Assembly: GCA_937902125.1 (NCBI GenBank)
Contig: CALDIB010000043.1
Span: forward strand, 1-58,838
Direction: 5' to 3'
Source: an uncultured Treponema sp.
Lineage (GTDB): Bacteria; Spirochaetota; Spirochaetia; Treponematales; Treponemataceae
Length of the DNA: 58,838 nt
Shown: positions 40,154 through 48,954 of the stretch, piece by piece
Numbering within the stretch: position 1 is the stretch's first letter
How the letters are laid out: the number at the start of each line of letters is the position of its first letter
Translations under genes and position numbers: made by a program
Notes under the pieces: generated by a model
Told to the model about the DNA's origin: nothing
What the model saw: only the letters and a program-made list of their open reading frames with translations
Databases searched by the model: none

Positions 40154-40775
40154 AAGCAATTCCCTCGGAAAGTCCATCGTCCTCTTGTTTTTGATAGTCA
40201 TTTTGGCCTTGGGCGGCCTTTTGTGGTTTGACTTTTTGGGAGTCATTCGCGTAAAAAGCCTTTTCAACCCCCTTTACAAGGCTTTGGGCTGGCAGCGGCA
40301 AAGTTCAGCAAGCTCCACTTCCTCAAAACCCTTGACCGCCGACCTTGACCAAGACCGTCTTGACAAGCAGCGGGAGGCCTTGGATTTGTATCGGGAGGAA
40401 CTTGAAAAGCGTGACGCGGATGCCAGCGGCGCGGAAGAGCAAAACGAGCGTTTGGCCAAGGAAATCGCCGACCGGGAAAAAAATCTAGAGGAAAGGGAAA
40501 AAACATTTAACAATATGGTCAAAATGTTCGATGATAGAAATGCAAACATCGAACGAATTGCTGCCAACCTTGAGGGCATGCAACCGGTAAAAGCCGTGGA
40601 CATTCTTGTGGCGATGGACGACCAGTTGGCCATCGACGTTCTCAGGAAAGTCACCGAGCGCGCCCAAAACAACGGCGTGGCTTCAATGGTTCCTTACTGG
40701 CTGTCGCTGATGCCGGCCGATCGCGCCGCCACAATTCAGCGTAAAATGACCGTCCGGCCAAGCTCAATCGACTAA
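40146..40775 (+). CDS. flbB: Periplasmic flagellar collar protein FlbB
   Basis: The 209-residue protein starts at GTG with GGAGG eight bases upstream. It has a membrane segment at about 9-28, a coiled coil rich in Glu/Lys/Arg at about 65-130, and a C-terminal MgtE-N-like helical domain (VKAVDILVAMDDQLAIDVLRK). In Borrelia FlbB lies just upstream of the fliK homologue and forms the base of the spirochaete-specific motor collar. The order here (this gene, fliK, flgD, flgE) matches. It starts inside the end of hexokinase. Confidence 0.85.
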   Translation: MAKSNSLGKSIVLLFLIVILALGGLLWFDFLGVIRVKSLFNPLYKALGWQRQSSASSTSSKPLTADLDQDRLDKQREALDLYREELEKRDADASGAEEQNERLAKEIADREKNLEEREKTFNNMVKMFDDRNANIERIAANLEGMQPVKAVDILVAMDDQLAIDVLRKVTERAQNNGVASMVPYWLSLMPADRAATIQRKMTVRPSSID

Positions 40776-40812
40776 AAGGCTTTTTGCCTTCGGTGTTTGC
40801 TGGAGGTAAAAA

Positions 40813-42231
40813 TTGCAAGCTTTAGTTTGCCAGACAAGCGAAGCCTTTTCTCCTGAAATAGCCCAAGCGCCTCAAATTCTCCAAAAGTCCCAAGAGGTCG
40901 AAAGCCCCCGCCAAAGCGATTTTCTTTCTATGCTGAACGAAAATTTGCAAAAGGAAGAGGCTCCAAAAGAAGCCCAGTCTTCCGCCCCTGAAAAAGCAGG
41001 CGAGGACAGGCCTCAAGAGATTTCCGCTTCGCAAGAAAAGCCGAAAGACGGGGAAATTGCGGAAAAAAGCGGGGCTTTGGAAGAAGCTCAAGAAAAGGCC
41101 GAAAGCAAAAAAAGCGGGGAAGTCAAGAAAACCGCGAAAAAAGAGCCGGCTCTAAAAGAAGGGCAAAAAAAAGTTGACGCTTTCATTCAAGGCGCCTTGG
41201 CGTCCGGCGAGCCTAAAAAGGCGGCGGAAAATTCTTCCGAAAAAAAGGCCGTGAAGTTCCCGGCTAAAAAAGTCGAAGGCGATTCCTCTTCAAAAAAGAT
41301 TGACCCCAAGCAGTTGGAATTTTTAAGAAAAATTTCCCAAGAGAAAAATTCTGAAGGCGGCGAAAAAAAAGAAAGCGCCGTCTTGGAAAAAGTTGAGCTG
41401 GCCAAAGGCCTTGAAAACGAAGCCGCCTCCTTGGAAGCCTCTTTCATTGAAGGACAAAACGGCGTTCAAGAGGCCTTGGATTTTTCCGGCGCCTTTGAAA
41501 GCCAAAAAAGCGGCGAGCCTGCGGAAGCCAAGGTTTTTGCGGCAAAGAAGGAGGGCAGAAAAAGCCCGATTCAAGTGACGGACCTTAGGACAAAGGCTCA
41601 AGGCGAGCCTTCTCAAAAGGAAGGCGGCAAGGACGTTAAGAAGACTTTTGTCGCGAGCGTTAAGGAAAGCTCCAAGGGCAATGTTGAAATGACTTTGGAC
41701 TTGAACGGACAAAACGCGGAAAAAAACATTCTGACCCTTGACGGACAAAGCGCGGCCTCCGACGGATCCACCTTCCAAGCCATGCTTAAAAATCAAATCG
41801 CCCAAAACGCCGGCGACTTTGTCCGCGCGGGAAACATTGTTCTTCGCGACAACAATCAAGGGCAGATAAATTTGATTTTGCATCCCGAAGAATTGGGCAA
41901 TGTTAAAATCAGCATGGAAATGAATGGAAAGACCGTGGTGGGCCACATCACCGTTTCAAGCAAGGAGGCTTTGGAGGCCTTCAACCAAAGCGCCGACGCT
42001 CTTAAGAACGCCTTTGTTCAAAGCGGCTTTGAAGACGCCAGCTTTGACGTTTCCTTTGCCGGAAGTCAAATGCAGTTCGCCCAAGGACAAGAGGGCGGCC
42101 AAGGTTATGACGGCAATAAGAGCCAGGGCAGAAAAATTTACGGGGAATTCGCGCAAGAAAGTCTAACATCGGTTCAAGAAAGTTCCGATACTGTTTTTGA
42201 AGACGATGTTTCAGTAAACATTGTGGCGTAA
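40813..42231 (+). CDS. fliK: Flagellar hook-length control protein FliK
   Basis: The 472-residue protein begins at TTG with GGAGG upstream. The N-terminal two thirds is a highly charged, Glu/Lys/Ser-rich disordered ruler region. The C-terminal domain (about 340-435) has LILHPEELGNVKISMEMNGKT, the conserved Flg_hook motif that switches export specificity when the hook reaches length. Low conservation of the ruler is normal for the family. Confidence 0.92.
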   Translation: MQALVCQTSEAFSPEIAQAPQILQKSQEVESPRQSDFLSMLNENLQKEEAPKEAQSSAPEKAGEDRPQEISASQEKPKDGEIAEKSGALEEAQEKAESKKSGEVKKTAKKEPALKEGQKKVDAFIQGALASGEPKKAAENSSEKKAVKFPAKKVEGDSSSKKIDPKQLEFLRKISQEKNSEGGEKKESAVLEKVELAKGLENEAASLEASFIEGQNGVQEALDFSGAFESQKSGEPAEAKVFAAKKEGRKSPIQVTDLRTKAQGEPSQKEGGKDVKKTFVASVKESSKGNVEMTLDLNGQNAEKNILTLDGQSAASDGSTFQAMLKNQIAQNAGDFVRAGNIVLRDNNQGQINLILHPEELGNVKISMEMNGKTVVGHITVSSKEALEAFNQSADALKNAFVQSGFEDASFDVSFAGSQMQFAQGQEGGQGYDGNKSQGRKIYGEFAQESLTSVQESSDTVFEDDVSVNIVA

Positions 42232-42249
42232 TTTTAGCAGAGGTGAACG

Positions 42250-42690
42250 ATGGAATTTAGCGCGACATTGAGTCCTTCCGAAAAGATTCAGACAAATCTT
42301 GAAGTGGACAGATTCAACAAGACATTGACTGTGAACGGACGCAAAAACAGTCAGGAATTGGGCAAGGATGATTTTCTTAAGCTTTTGATGGCCCAGTTGA
42401 CCCATCAGGATCCTATGGAGCCTATGGACAACAGCCAGTTCATCGCCCAAATGGCGCAATTCTCTTCGCTTGAGCAAATGTACAACGTGTCCAACGGCTT
42501 TACAAAAATGGCTCAGCTTATGCAGTCCAGCGAAGCCGCCGGAAGTTTGGGCAAGATGGTAGAACTTGATGTAGAGGGCGAACGGATTGCCGGTATCGCC
42601 GAGGGATTTACGCGCGGCGAAAACCCGCAGATTCAGGTGAACGGAAATTTCTACGACATGGATTACGTCCGCGCCGTTTACGAAAACTAA
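42250..42690 (+). CDS. flgD: Flagellar hook assembly (capping) protein FlgD
   Basis: The 146-residue protein contains LGKDDFLKLLMAQLTHQDPMEPMDNSQFIAQ followed by MAQFSSLEQ, the FlgD N-terminal signature needed for hook-cap function. It is shorter than E. coli FlgD (231), lacking the tudor and FnIII cap domains; spirochaete FlgD proteins are commonly short. AGAGGTGA precedes the ATG. It lies 18 bases after fliK. Confidence 0.95.
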   Translation: MEFSATLSPSEKIQTNLEVDRFNKTLTVNGRKNSQELGKDDFLKLLMAQLTHQDPMEPMDNSQFIAQMAQFSSLEQMYNVSNGFTKMAQLMQSSEAAGSLGKMVELDVEGERIAGIAEGFTRGENPQIQVNGNFYDMDYVRAVYEN

Positions 42691-42715
42691 AAAAGGATTA
42701 AAGAGGTATAGCGAT

Positions 42716-44113
42716 ATGATGAGATCACTTTGGGCCGGCGTTTCCGGAATGCAGAACCACCAAACAAGAATGGACGTCATCGGCAACAACATCGCCAACG
42801 TCAACACAACTGGCTTTAAAAAAGGCCGCGTTGACTTTCAGGACATGATAAGCCAGCAGCTTTCAGGCGCGGCCGCTCCCACAACGGAAGTTGGCGGCGT
42901 TAACGCCAAGGAAGTTGGACTTGGCGTTCAGACCGCGGCCATTCACAATATTTTCACTCAAGGAAACTTGCAGTCAACCGGCGTGGGAACCGACGTGGCC
43001 ATTCAAGGAAACGGCTTCTTCTGCCTTAAGAACGGCGAAAAAAGCTTCTACACAAGAAACGGCGCCTTTGGCGTTGACAAGGACGGGACTTTGGTGAACC
43101 CCGCCAACGGCTACCGCGTTCAAGGTTGGATGGCTCGGGAAATGAACGGCGAGATGGTCATTCAAACAGCCGCCAGCCCCACAGACCTTGTGATTCCTGT
43201 AGGCTCAAAAGACCCGGCCCGCGCCACTCAAAACGTGAACTTTGCCTGCAACCTTAACAAGAACACTCCCGAGATTCCTGAAAACGCCAACGCCGCCGAC
43301 GTGGCCAAAGGAACATGGGCCACTGAATTTAAGATTTACGACAGCTTTGGAAACGAGCACAATTTGGCCGTGTCTTTCACAAAGGCGCCCATTCAAGGAA
43401 ATCCCAACCGCTGGAGAGCCGTGGTCAACGTTGACCCTGAAAACGCCGACTACACTCAGACCCGAGTGGGCTTGAACACCACGGCTGGAACCACAAACGA
43501 ATTTTTTGTGGAGTTTGACAACATGGGAACCTTGCGCCGTGTCACCGACTCTGTGAACGGCGAGTCAAATCCAAGCGGAGAAATCATCTTGCAGACTTCT
43601 TTCACCGTTCCCAACGCCAATCCTGAGGATAACGGAGACGCCTACCGCCAGACATTCAACATCAACTTGGGAACAATCGGCTCAATGAGAAACACGGTCA
43701 CTCAGAGCGCCTCAAAGTCTTCCACAAAGGCTTTTGCCCAAGACGGATACACATTGGGCTATCTTGACAACTTCAAGATTGACTCAAGCGGAATCATCAC
43801 CGGCGTTTACTCAAACGGAACAAACCGCCGCATAGGGCAAATCGCCTTGGCTTCTTTCACAAACCAAAGCGGTTTGGAAAAGGCCGGCGACAACACTTAC
43901 ATCGAGTCCAACAACTCCGGCGCGGCGAACATCGGCGAAAGCGGAATTGCCGGAAAGGGAAGCCTTTTGGCCGGCGCTTTGGAAATGTCCAACGTTGACC
44001 TTACAGACCAGTTCACCGACATGATTGTAACTCAGCGGGGCTTCCAGTCCAACGCCGCCACAATAAGAACGGCCGACACGCTGCTTGAAACAGTCTTGTC
44101 GCTTAAGCGCTAA
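42716..44113 (+). CDS. flgE: Flagellar hook protein FlgE
   Basis: The 465-residue hook subunit starts MMRSLWAGVSGMQNHQTRMD and VIGNNIANVNTTGFKK, the rod/hook N-terminal motif. It ends in TDMIVTQRGFQSNAATIRTADTLLETVL, the matching C-terminal helix. Counting from the first Met, Lys is at 165 (PVGSKDP) and Cys at 178 (NVNFACNLN). These are exactly the positions that form the lysinoalanine cross-link between hook subunits in T. denticola. AGAGG precedes the ATG pair. A terminator follows, so motA/motB-type genes are not in this operon. Confidence 0.96.
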   Translation: MMRSLWAGVSGMQNHQTRMDVIGNNIANVNTTGFKKGRVDFQDMISQQLSGAAAPTTEVGGVNAKEVGLGVQTAAIHNIFTQGNLQSTGVGTDVAIQGNGFFCLKNGEKSFYTRNGAFGVDKDGTLVNPANGYRVQGWMAREMNGEMVIQTAASPTDLVIPVGSKDPARATQNVNFACNLNKNTPEIPENANAADVAKGTWATEFKIYDSFGNEHNLAVSFTKAPIQGNPNRWRAVVNVDPENADYTQTRVGLNTTAGTTNEFFVEFDNMGTLRRVTDSVNGESNPSGEIILQTSFTVPNANPEDNGDAYRQTFNINLGTIGSMRNTVTQSASKSSTKAFAQDGYTLGYLDNFKIDSSGIITGVYSNGTNRRIGQIALASFTNQSGLEKAGDNTYIESNNSGAANIGESGIAGKGSLLAGALEMSNVDLTDQFTDMIVTQRGFQSNAATIRTADTLLETVLSLKR

Positions 44114-44167
44114 TATCCCTAGCATGGCCCTAAGGCCGCTAAAATAAAAAGTTAAAAAAACAAGAGG

Positions 44168-44207
44168 CCGCCAGCGGAGTCTGATGACAAAACTGGCGGT
44201 TTTTTTT
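44168..44207 (+). terminator. Terminator of the hexokinase-flagellar unit
   Basis: CCGCCAG (44168-44174) pairs with CTGGCGG (44193-44199), followed by T8. Confidence 0.85.
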
Positions 44208-44230
44208 GCGCTTTTTCTTTAAAGTTGCTA

Positions 44231-44259
44231 TTGTAAAAACCGAAGAATTAGTGTATAAT
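44231..44259 (+). promoter_or_regulatory. Promoter of the FlcA-like gene
   Basis: TTGTAA, 17 bp, TATAAT, about 44 bases before the ATG. Confidence 0.75.
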
Positions 44260-44302
44260 ATTTCTTGGAATTTTGTGTTCCGGCGTGGGGAAATTTTAGG
44301 GT

Positions 44303-47300
44303 ATGCCTGGCTATAGCCAATTAAAAAAATTAAGCGAAACTGTTCTCAAATTAGGAAACGAAATAAATCTTCGCGCCGAACGGGGAGAAAAGGCAATCCC
44401 TGTAATAGTGCCCGACACAATAGAAGACATTGACGACAGTCAGGATTTTGTTCTTGGCATGCCGGAAAAACCAAAGCCTCCCGAGCCGGAACCTGAAGAA
44501 AGCGTTGAGGAGGCTGAAGGCGTTGAAAGCGAAAACGACAGTTCAAATGTAAGCGTTGACGATCTTTTGAGCGGAATCGCCGCTGGCGGCGACCTTGATT
44601 TAAGCGCTTTTGGCGAGGAGCCTTCAAATTCAAAAAGCAAGAGCAAAAGCAAGGAAAAGGCCGCTAAGGCAAAGCCCGAGCCTGAGTCGGAACCCGAGCC
44701 TCCTCCAAAACCAAAGGGCATAAGCGGTTCTGGATATTCTGGCTTTGGTTTTGACGACGACGGCAATTTGGAAAGCGGCGGCGACGAATTAAAGCCCGAC
44801 ATCGAAGCCCTTATGGGCGGGCCTGGAAAAAGCGCCCAGTCCTTGTCAGGCGTCTCGCAAAGTTCCGGCGCCACAGGCATTCCTGAACTTGACGCCATTT
44901 TAAATCCCAAAAAAGAGGAGCCGTCGGAGCCCGAAACTCCCAGCACTCCAGAACCTGAGAGCCTCCCTCCTCAAGAAATTGATTTTGACGGCATTGACGA
45001 TTTGCAAATTGAGGAATACGCGCCTCCTTCCAGTACGCAAGACTCAGGAAATGTTGACGCTTCCGCCCTTTTTGGAGACGATGTTGAGGATTTTGAATTG
45101 CCCTCCCAGCCGCCCGCTCCCAAAAAGTCTGACTTCAAGCCGCTTCCAATAGAAGACGACCTTTATGTTTTAAAGCCTGACATTTTTACAGACGGCTCTT
45201 CCGCCACAAAAGAAAATCCTCCATACTACGCGACTCTTCCTTACGGCCAACTGCCAAAACAGCCTGAGGGCAAAGAAAATGCGGAAAAAAAAGAACTGGC
45301 GGAAGACCTGCCTGTTTCTGACATTCCCGACATGGACGAGCTTCTTGAGCCAGAGTCCGCTCCCAAAGAAGATGCCGTTTCTGACATTCCCGACATGGAC
45401 AGCCTTTTGGAGCCAGAGGCCGCTCCCAAAGAAGATGCCGTTTCTGACATTCCAGACATGGACGGCCTTCTTGAGCCAGAAGCCGCTCCCAAAGAAGATG
45501 CTGTTTCTGACATTCCCGACATGGACAGCCTTTTGGAACCTGAAAGCGCCCAAGAAATTCAAGATGTTTCCGAGGCGGAAAGCCCCGCGGAAGAAATCCT
45601 TGACCCGTTTTCCGAGAGCAAAAAAGAATTTGAAGGCGGCCCTTCAATTGATTTGAACATGGACTTGCCAGAGGAAATCAGCGAAGTTCCTCCTGAAGTC
45701 TCGGCGCTGGACAACGGCGGCTTTGACTTGCCCGACACGGAAGAAAGCCCCGCCGCCGAAAGTCCAAGCGGAGAAGAGCCTTCCGCCTTTGATTTGCCTG
45801 ACATGGACGGCTTGGATTTTGATTTGCCGGCGGAAGACAATCTTGCCGCGGAAAGTCCAGCCCTGGACGGCGCTGCCGAGGAAAGCGGGGTTGAAGAAAG
45901 CGGGGGTGAAGAAAATGCTTTTGGTGACGGCGGCTCTCTGGACGAATTGAATTTGGGCGGGGAGGGCGGACAAGAAATTTCCGCCGACGCGGTTGAGGCT
46001 CCAAAAAGCGATGAAGACATCTTTAGCTCGGACGGCATGGACTTTTCTTCATTTGACATGCCGGACTCTTTTTCCGACGGACAGGAAGAGTCCCAGGAAG
46101 GCGCGCTTCCCGGCGAAAGCCTTTCAGGTACCGACGACGCCACAAGCTCCGCGCTTGACGGATTTGACATCCAAGACACCGACAGCCAGCTTTCAAAGGC
46201 GAGCGACGACTTCGCGCTTGAAGGGGGAGGCGACGACTTTAGCATTCCCGGTTTTTCTGAAGAGGACGCGGACCCCTACGCCAACGCGGGAAAAAATGTT
46301 GACCAAGTTGACTTTAGCGGAGCCGTGACCGGCGACGGAAGCCAAAGAACTTCCCTTACCGAAGAAGAATACCAAAAGTTCAAAAAGAATTTGCGAGAGT
46401 ATCCTCTCAATGTTCGCATTGCCGTCGAGGATATGATAGCCAAAAACGAGTTTACCGACGAAGTCGTTTTTGAGTTGATTGACAAAATATTAAAAAAGGT
46501 TACGGCTAGGCAACTGGCCGGCCACTTGGAAAAAGTTCTTGACATAAGCCTTCCCGTTCCTCGGGATTACGAAAGACGGACCGCGGCTGAATACGAGGCT
46601 TATAAGGCTTCCTTTGCATACCAGCTTAAGAGCAGAATTCTGCCGGCCGTTATAATTGGAATTTTTGCCGCCATGATTTTGTTCTGTCTGGGCTACTTGG
46701 GCCACAGATATATTTACAAGCCCTTTGCGGCCGAAAAACTTTACAAGGAGGGATACGCCCTCATTCAGCGCGACGAGTTTCCCCAGTCCCAGATGAAGTT
46801 TGACGAGGCATTGAAATACAAGTCCAAGAAAAAATGGTTCTATAGATACGCCCGGGGATATAGGGCAAAAAAGCAATATGACCGCGCGGAGCTTTTTTAT
46901 AAAAACATATTGAAGCGCTTTAACCACGACAAGCAGGCGGGCCTTGAATACGCCCAAATGGAAGTGGAGGATTTGGCCAATTACGAATTGGCGGAAGAAA
47001 TTTTAAAGCGCGAGCTTTTGGACAACCATGTGAACGACCCTGACGGCATCTTGGCCTTGGGCGACACATACCTTGAGTGGGCCACCGAAAAAGATCCCGC
47101 GAAATTTGACGACGCCTACCAAACATACTCAAGGCTTCAACAGCTTTACGGCGGAAAAAATCCCAATCTTTATCAATCCCGCTTTTTGCGCTACAACATT
47201 CGCACCGACCAATTGCGGAATGTTTTGGAATTAAAGGAATATTTTTACGCGCAAGGCGAAAAGTCTTTGAGCGCCGACGATTGGACCGAATTGAGCGGCT

Positions 47301-48337
47301 ACCTTATGGACAAGCAGCGCGGCGACTTGACCGCCCAGCAAAGATTTTTAAGGGACAAAATCGAAAATGTCCGCGACATGATTCTTTTTGCGGTAAAAGG
47401 CGCGCCGGACAATCCTGTGGCCAACTACAATTTGTCCCGCTACCTTGTTCAAGTCGGAGATCACGCAAAGGCCGTTCAGTCGCTCAAGCGAACCGAACAA
47501 CTTTTTGACCAAGCTGAAAATTTGCGAAGGCGCTCGATTTACAAGCAGTTGAACAATTACAGGCTTTTGGGCGAAGAATATCTTTATGACCGGGAATACA
47601 TTTTGGCTCGGGAGACCTTCAACAAGGGCTTGACCTTGTTTGAAAGAAAGAACAGGGACAGCAATTTTGACTCTGACAAAAATGTCGGAGTGATGTATTC
47701 GGACATGGGCGACTTGGACTATTTTATTTCAGGCGACTTGGACGCGGCTAGAATGAGCTACCAGAGTTCCATAGACAACAAAAACGACACGCCCTCAATC
47801 CGCTACAGGGTGGGTTACATTGACTATTCAGGCCAGAATTATCAAAGCGCGTTGAACAATTTTATAAAGGCCAACCAACAGCTTACAGAGGACACGCACT
47901 TGATGCTGGCCTTGGGCAACACCCTTTCGCTTAAAAACGACAACTACGCCGCGCAAGGCTACTACGACCGCTTGCTTGAACGCCTTGACTTGATTCGAGA
48001 AAAGTATGGCATTGTTTCTCCTCAAACTGACGAGCGCGCGGGCGATATGGTTGAAACCTATGTAAAGGCTTCAAACAATCTGGGCGTCAGCCTTTTCCGC
48101 ATAGCGAGGCAAAGCGGTTCCAGTTCAAAGAACGCCGCGTCGTTGGTGAACTTCCAAAATTCAATCCGCTACTACGACGCCATGACAAGAAACCAAGAGA
48201 CTATGATTCGTTTGCCGGGAAGCAACTTGGCCGAAATGAATTTGCGCTACGCCACAAATCCTTTCCCAAAATTTGAGCCCGAAATTTATACTGGCATTCC
48301 CCGCGTTCTTGACGGCGAAAAGGGTCTTGAGCAGTGA
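44303..48337 (+). CDS. flcA: FlcA-like periplasmic flagellar collar protein (TPR, acidic linker)
   Basis: This 1344-residue protein has a short conserved N-terminus (LKLGNEINLRAERGEKAIPV). A very acidic low-complexity region of about 650 residues follows, with Pro/Ser/Glu/Asp and a 21-residue tandem repeat at about 338-414. Next come a helical stretch (LTEEEYQKFKKNLREYPLNVRIAVED), one membrane segment (about 779-800) and many TPR units to the C-terminus (YKEGYALIQRDEFPQSQMKFDEAL is the first). This domain plan matches FlcA, the TPR collar protein of the spirochaete motor. The acidic part would be cytoplasmic and the TPRs periplasmic. The identification rests on architecture and the N-terminal motif. 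Confidence 0.65.
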   Translation: MPGYSQLKKLSETVLKLGNEINLRAERGEKAIPVIVPDTIEDIDDSQDFVLGMPEKPKPPEPEPEESVEEAEGVESENDSSNVSVDDLLSGIAAGGDLDLSAFGEEPSNSKSKSKSKEKAAKAKPEPESEPEPPPKPKGISGSGYSGFGFDDDGNLESGGDELKPDIEALMGGPGKSAQSLSGVSQSSGATGIPELDAILNPKKEEPSEPETPSTPEPESLPPQEIDFDGIDDLQIEEYAPPSSTQDSGNVDASALFGDDVEDFELPSQPPAPKKSDFKPLPIEDDLYVLKPDIFTDGSSATKENPPYYATLPYGQLPKQPEGKENAEKKELAEDLPVSDIPDMDELLEPESAPKEDAVSDIPDMDSLLEPEAAPKEDAVSDIPDMDGLLEPEAAPKEDAVSDIPDMDSLLEPESAQEIQDVSEAESPAEEILDPFSESKKEFEGGPSIDLNMDLPEEISEVPPEVSALDNGGFDLPDTEESPAAESPSGEEPSAFDLPDMDGLDFDLPAEDNLAAESPALDGAAEESGVEESGGEENAFGDGGSLDELNLGGEGGQEISADAVEAPKSDEDIFSSDGMDFSSFDMPDSFSDGQEESQEGALPGESLSGTDDATSSALDGFDIQDTDSQLSKASDDFALEGGGDDFSIPGFSEEDADPYANAGKNVDQVDFSGAVTGDGSQRTSLTEEEYQKFKKNLREYPLNVRIAVEDMIAKNEFTDEVVFELIDKILKKVTARQLAGHLEKVLDISLPVPRDYERRTAAEYEAYKASFAYQLKSRILPAVIIGIFAAMILFCLGYLGHRYIYKPFAAEKLYKEGYALIQRDEFPQSQMKFDEALKYKSKKKWFYRYARGYRAKKQYDRAELFYKNILKRFNHDKQAGLEYAQMEVEDLANYELAEEILKRELLDNHVNDPDGILALGDTYLEWATEKDPAKFDDAYQTYSRLQQLYGGKNPNLYQSRFLRYNIRTDQLRNVLELKEYFYAQGEKSLSADDWTELSGYLMDKQRGDLTAQQRFLRDKIENVRDMILFAVKGAPDNPVANYNLSRYLVQVGDHAKAVQSLKRTEQLFDQAENLRRRSIYKQLNNYRLLGEEYLYDREYILARETFNKGLTLFERKNRDSNFDSDKNVGVMYSDMGDLDYFISGDLDAARMSYQSSIDNKNDTPSIRYRVGYIDYSGQNYQSALNNFIKANQQLTEDTHLMLALGNTLSLKNDNYAAQGYYDRLLERLDLIREKYGIVSPQTDERAGDMVETYVKASNNLGVSLFRIARQSGSSSKNAASLVNFQNSIRYYDAMTRNQETMIRLPGSNLAEMNLRYATNPFPKFEPEIYTGIPRVLDGEKGLEQ
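45314..45544 (+). repeat. 63-bp tandem repeat inside the FlcA-like gene
   Basis: Four units start at 45314, 45377, 45440 and 45503. Each encodes VSDIPDMD-x-LLEPE followed by AAPKEDA or close variants. The period is a multiple of three, so copy changes keep the frame. Confidence 0.95.
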
Positions 48338-48954
48338 AAATATACTGTCCTTTTGTCGGCGTTTTATGGAAGCGGCGTCTGATAGTTTTATACAAAGAAA
48401 TATTCAGAAAATCCATCCACTTGTGCTCTTGCTTTGTTCCGTTGCTTTTAAAGAGCTTTTACAAAACCACGATTGTCCTTTTGGTTATAGCCGCTGTCTT
48501 TTACTCTTTGGCGCAGTTTTTGGCATTAAAAGGAAAAAGGCTTCCCTTAATTTCAGACATAAGCGACATGGCGGCCCGAGAGCGCGACAGGGGCAAGTTC
48601 GCTCTTGGGCCGTTGACTTTGGTTTTTGGAATTGTGGCCAGCGCCCTTTTGTTTTCTCCAAAAGCCGCTTCTGTTGGAATTTTCGCGCTGGCTTTTGGCG
48701 ACGGGCTTGCAAGCCTTGCCGGAAAATTTTTGGGAAACCTTCACATTCCCCATACCGGCGGAAAAACCTGCGCCGGAAGCCTTGTGTGCCTAACTGCGAT
48801 TTTTATTTCCTCATTTTGCGTTTTGGGGAGGGCTGACGCCGCCTTGGTCTTGGCCCTTTGCGGAATGCTTATAGAAGTTCTTCCCCTTAAGGACTTTGAC
48901 AATATTCTGATTCCTCTTTTGCTTGGAGCGCTTGCCCAGCGTCTTTACGTGTAA
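48334..48954 (+). CDS. Dolichol/phytol kinase-like CTP-dependent lipid kinase
   Basis: The 206-residue polytopic protein starts at GTG overlapping the flcA stop (GTGA). About six membrane segments are visible. The SEC59/DGK1/VTE5-type motifs are REIFRKSIHL-like at the N-terminus, then SDMAARERDRGKFALGPLT, ALAFGDGLASLAGKFLG and TGGKTCAGS. Relatives transfer the gamma phosphate of CTP to dolichol, phytol or diacylglycerol; the substrate here is unknown. Its end overlaps the convergent membrane-protein gene by ten bases. Confidence 0.75.
   Translation: MKIYCPFVGVLWKRRLIVLYKEIFRKSIHLCSCFVPLLLKSFYKTTIVLLVIAAVFYSLAQFLALKGKRLPLISDISDMAARERDRGKFALGPLTLVFGIVASALLFSPKAASVGIFALAFGDGLASLAGKFLGNLHIPHTGGKTCAGSLVCLTAIFISSFCVLGRADAALVLALCGMLIEVLPLKDFDNILIPLLLGALAQRLYV

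Noticed and set aside
45314..45544. Regular repeats considered as a CRISPR array
   Set aside because: The 63-bp units are coding, contiguous and without spacers.
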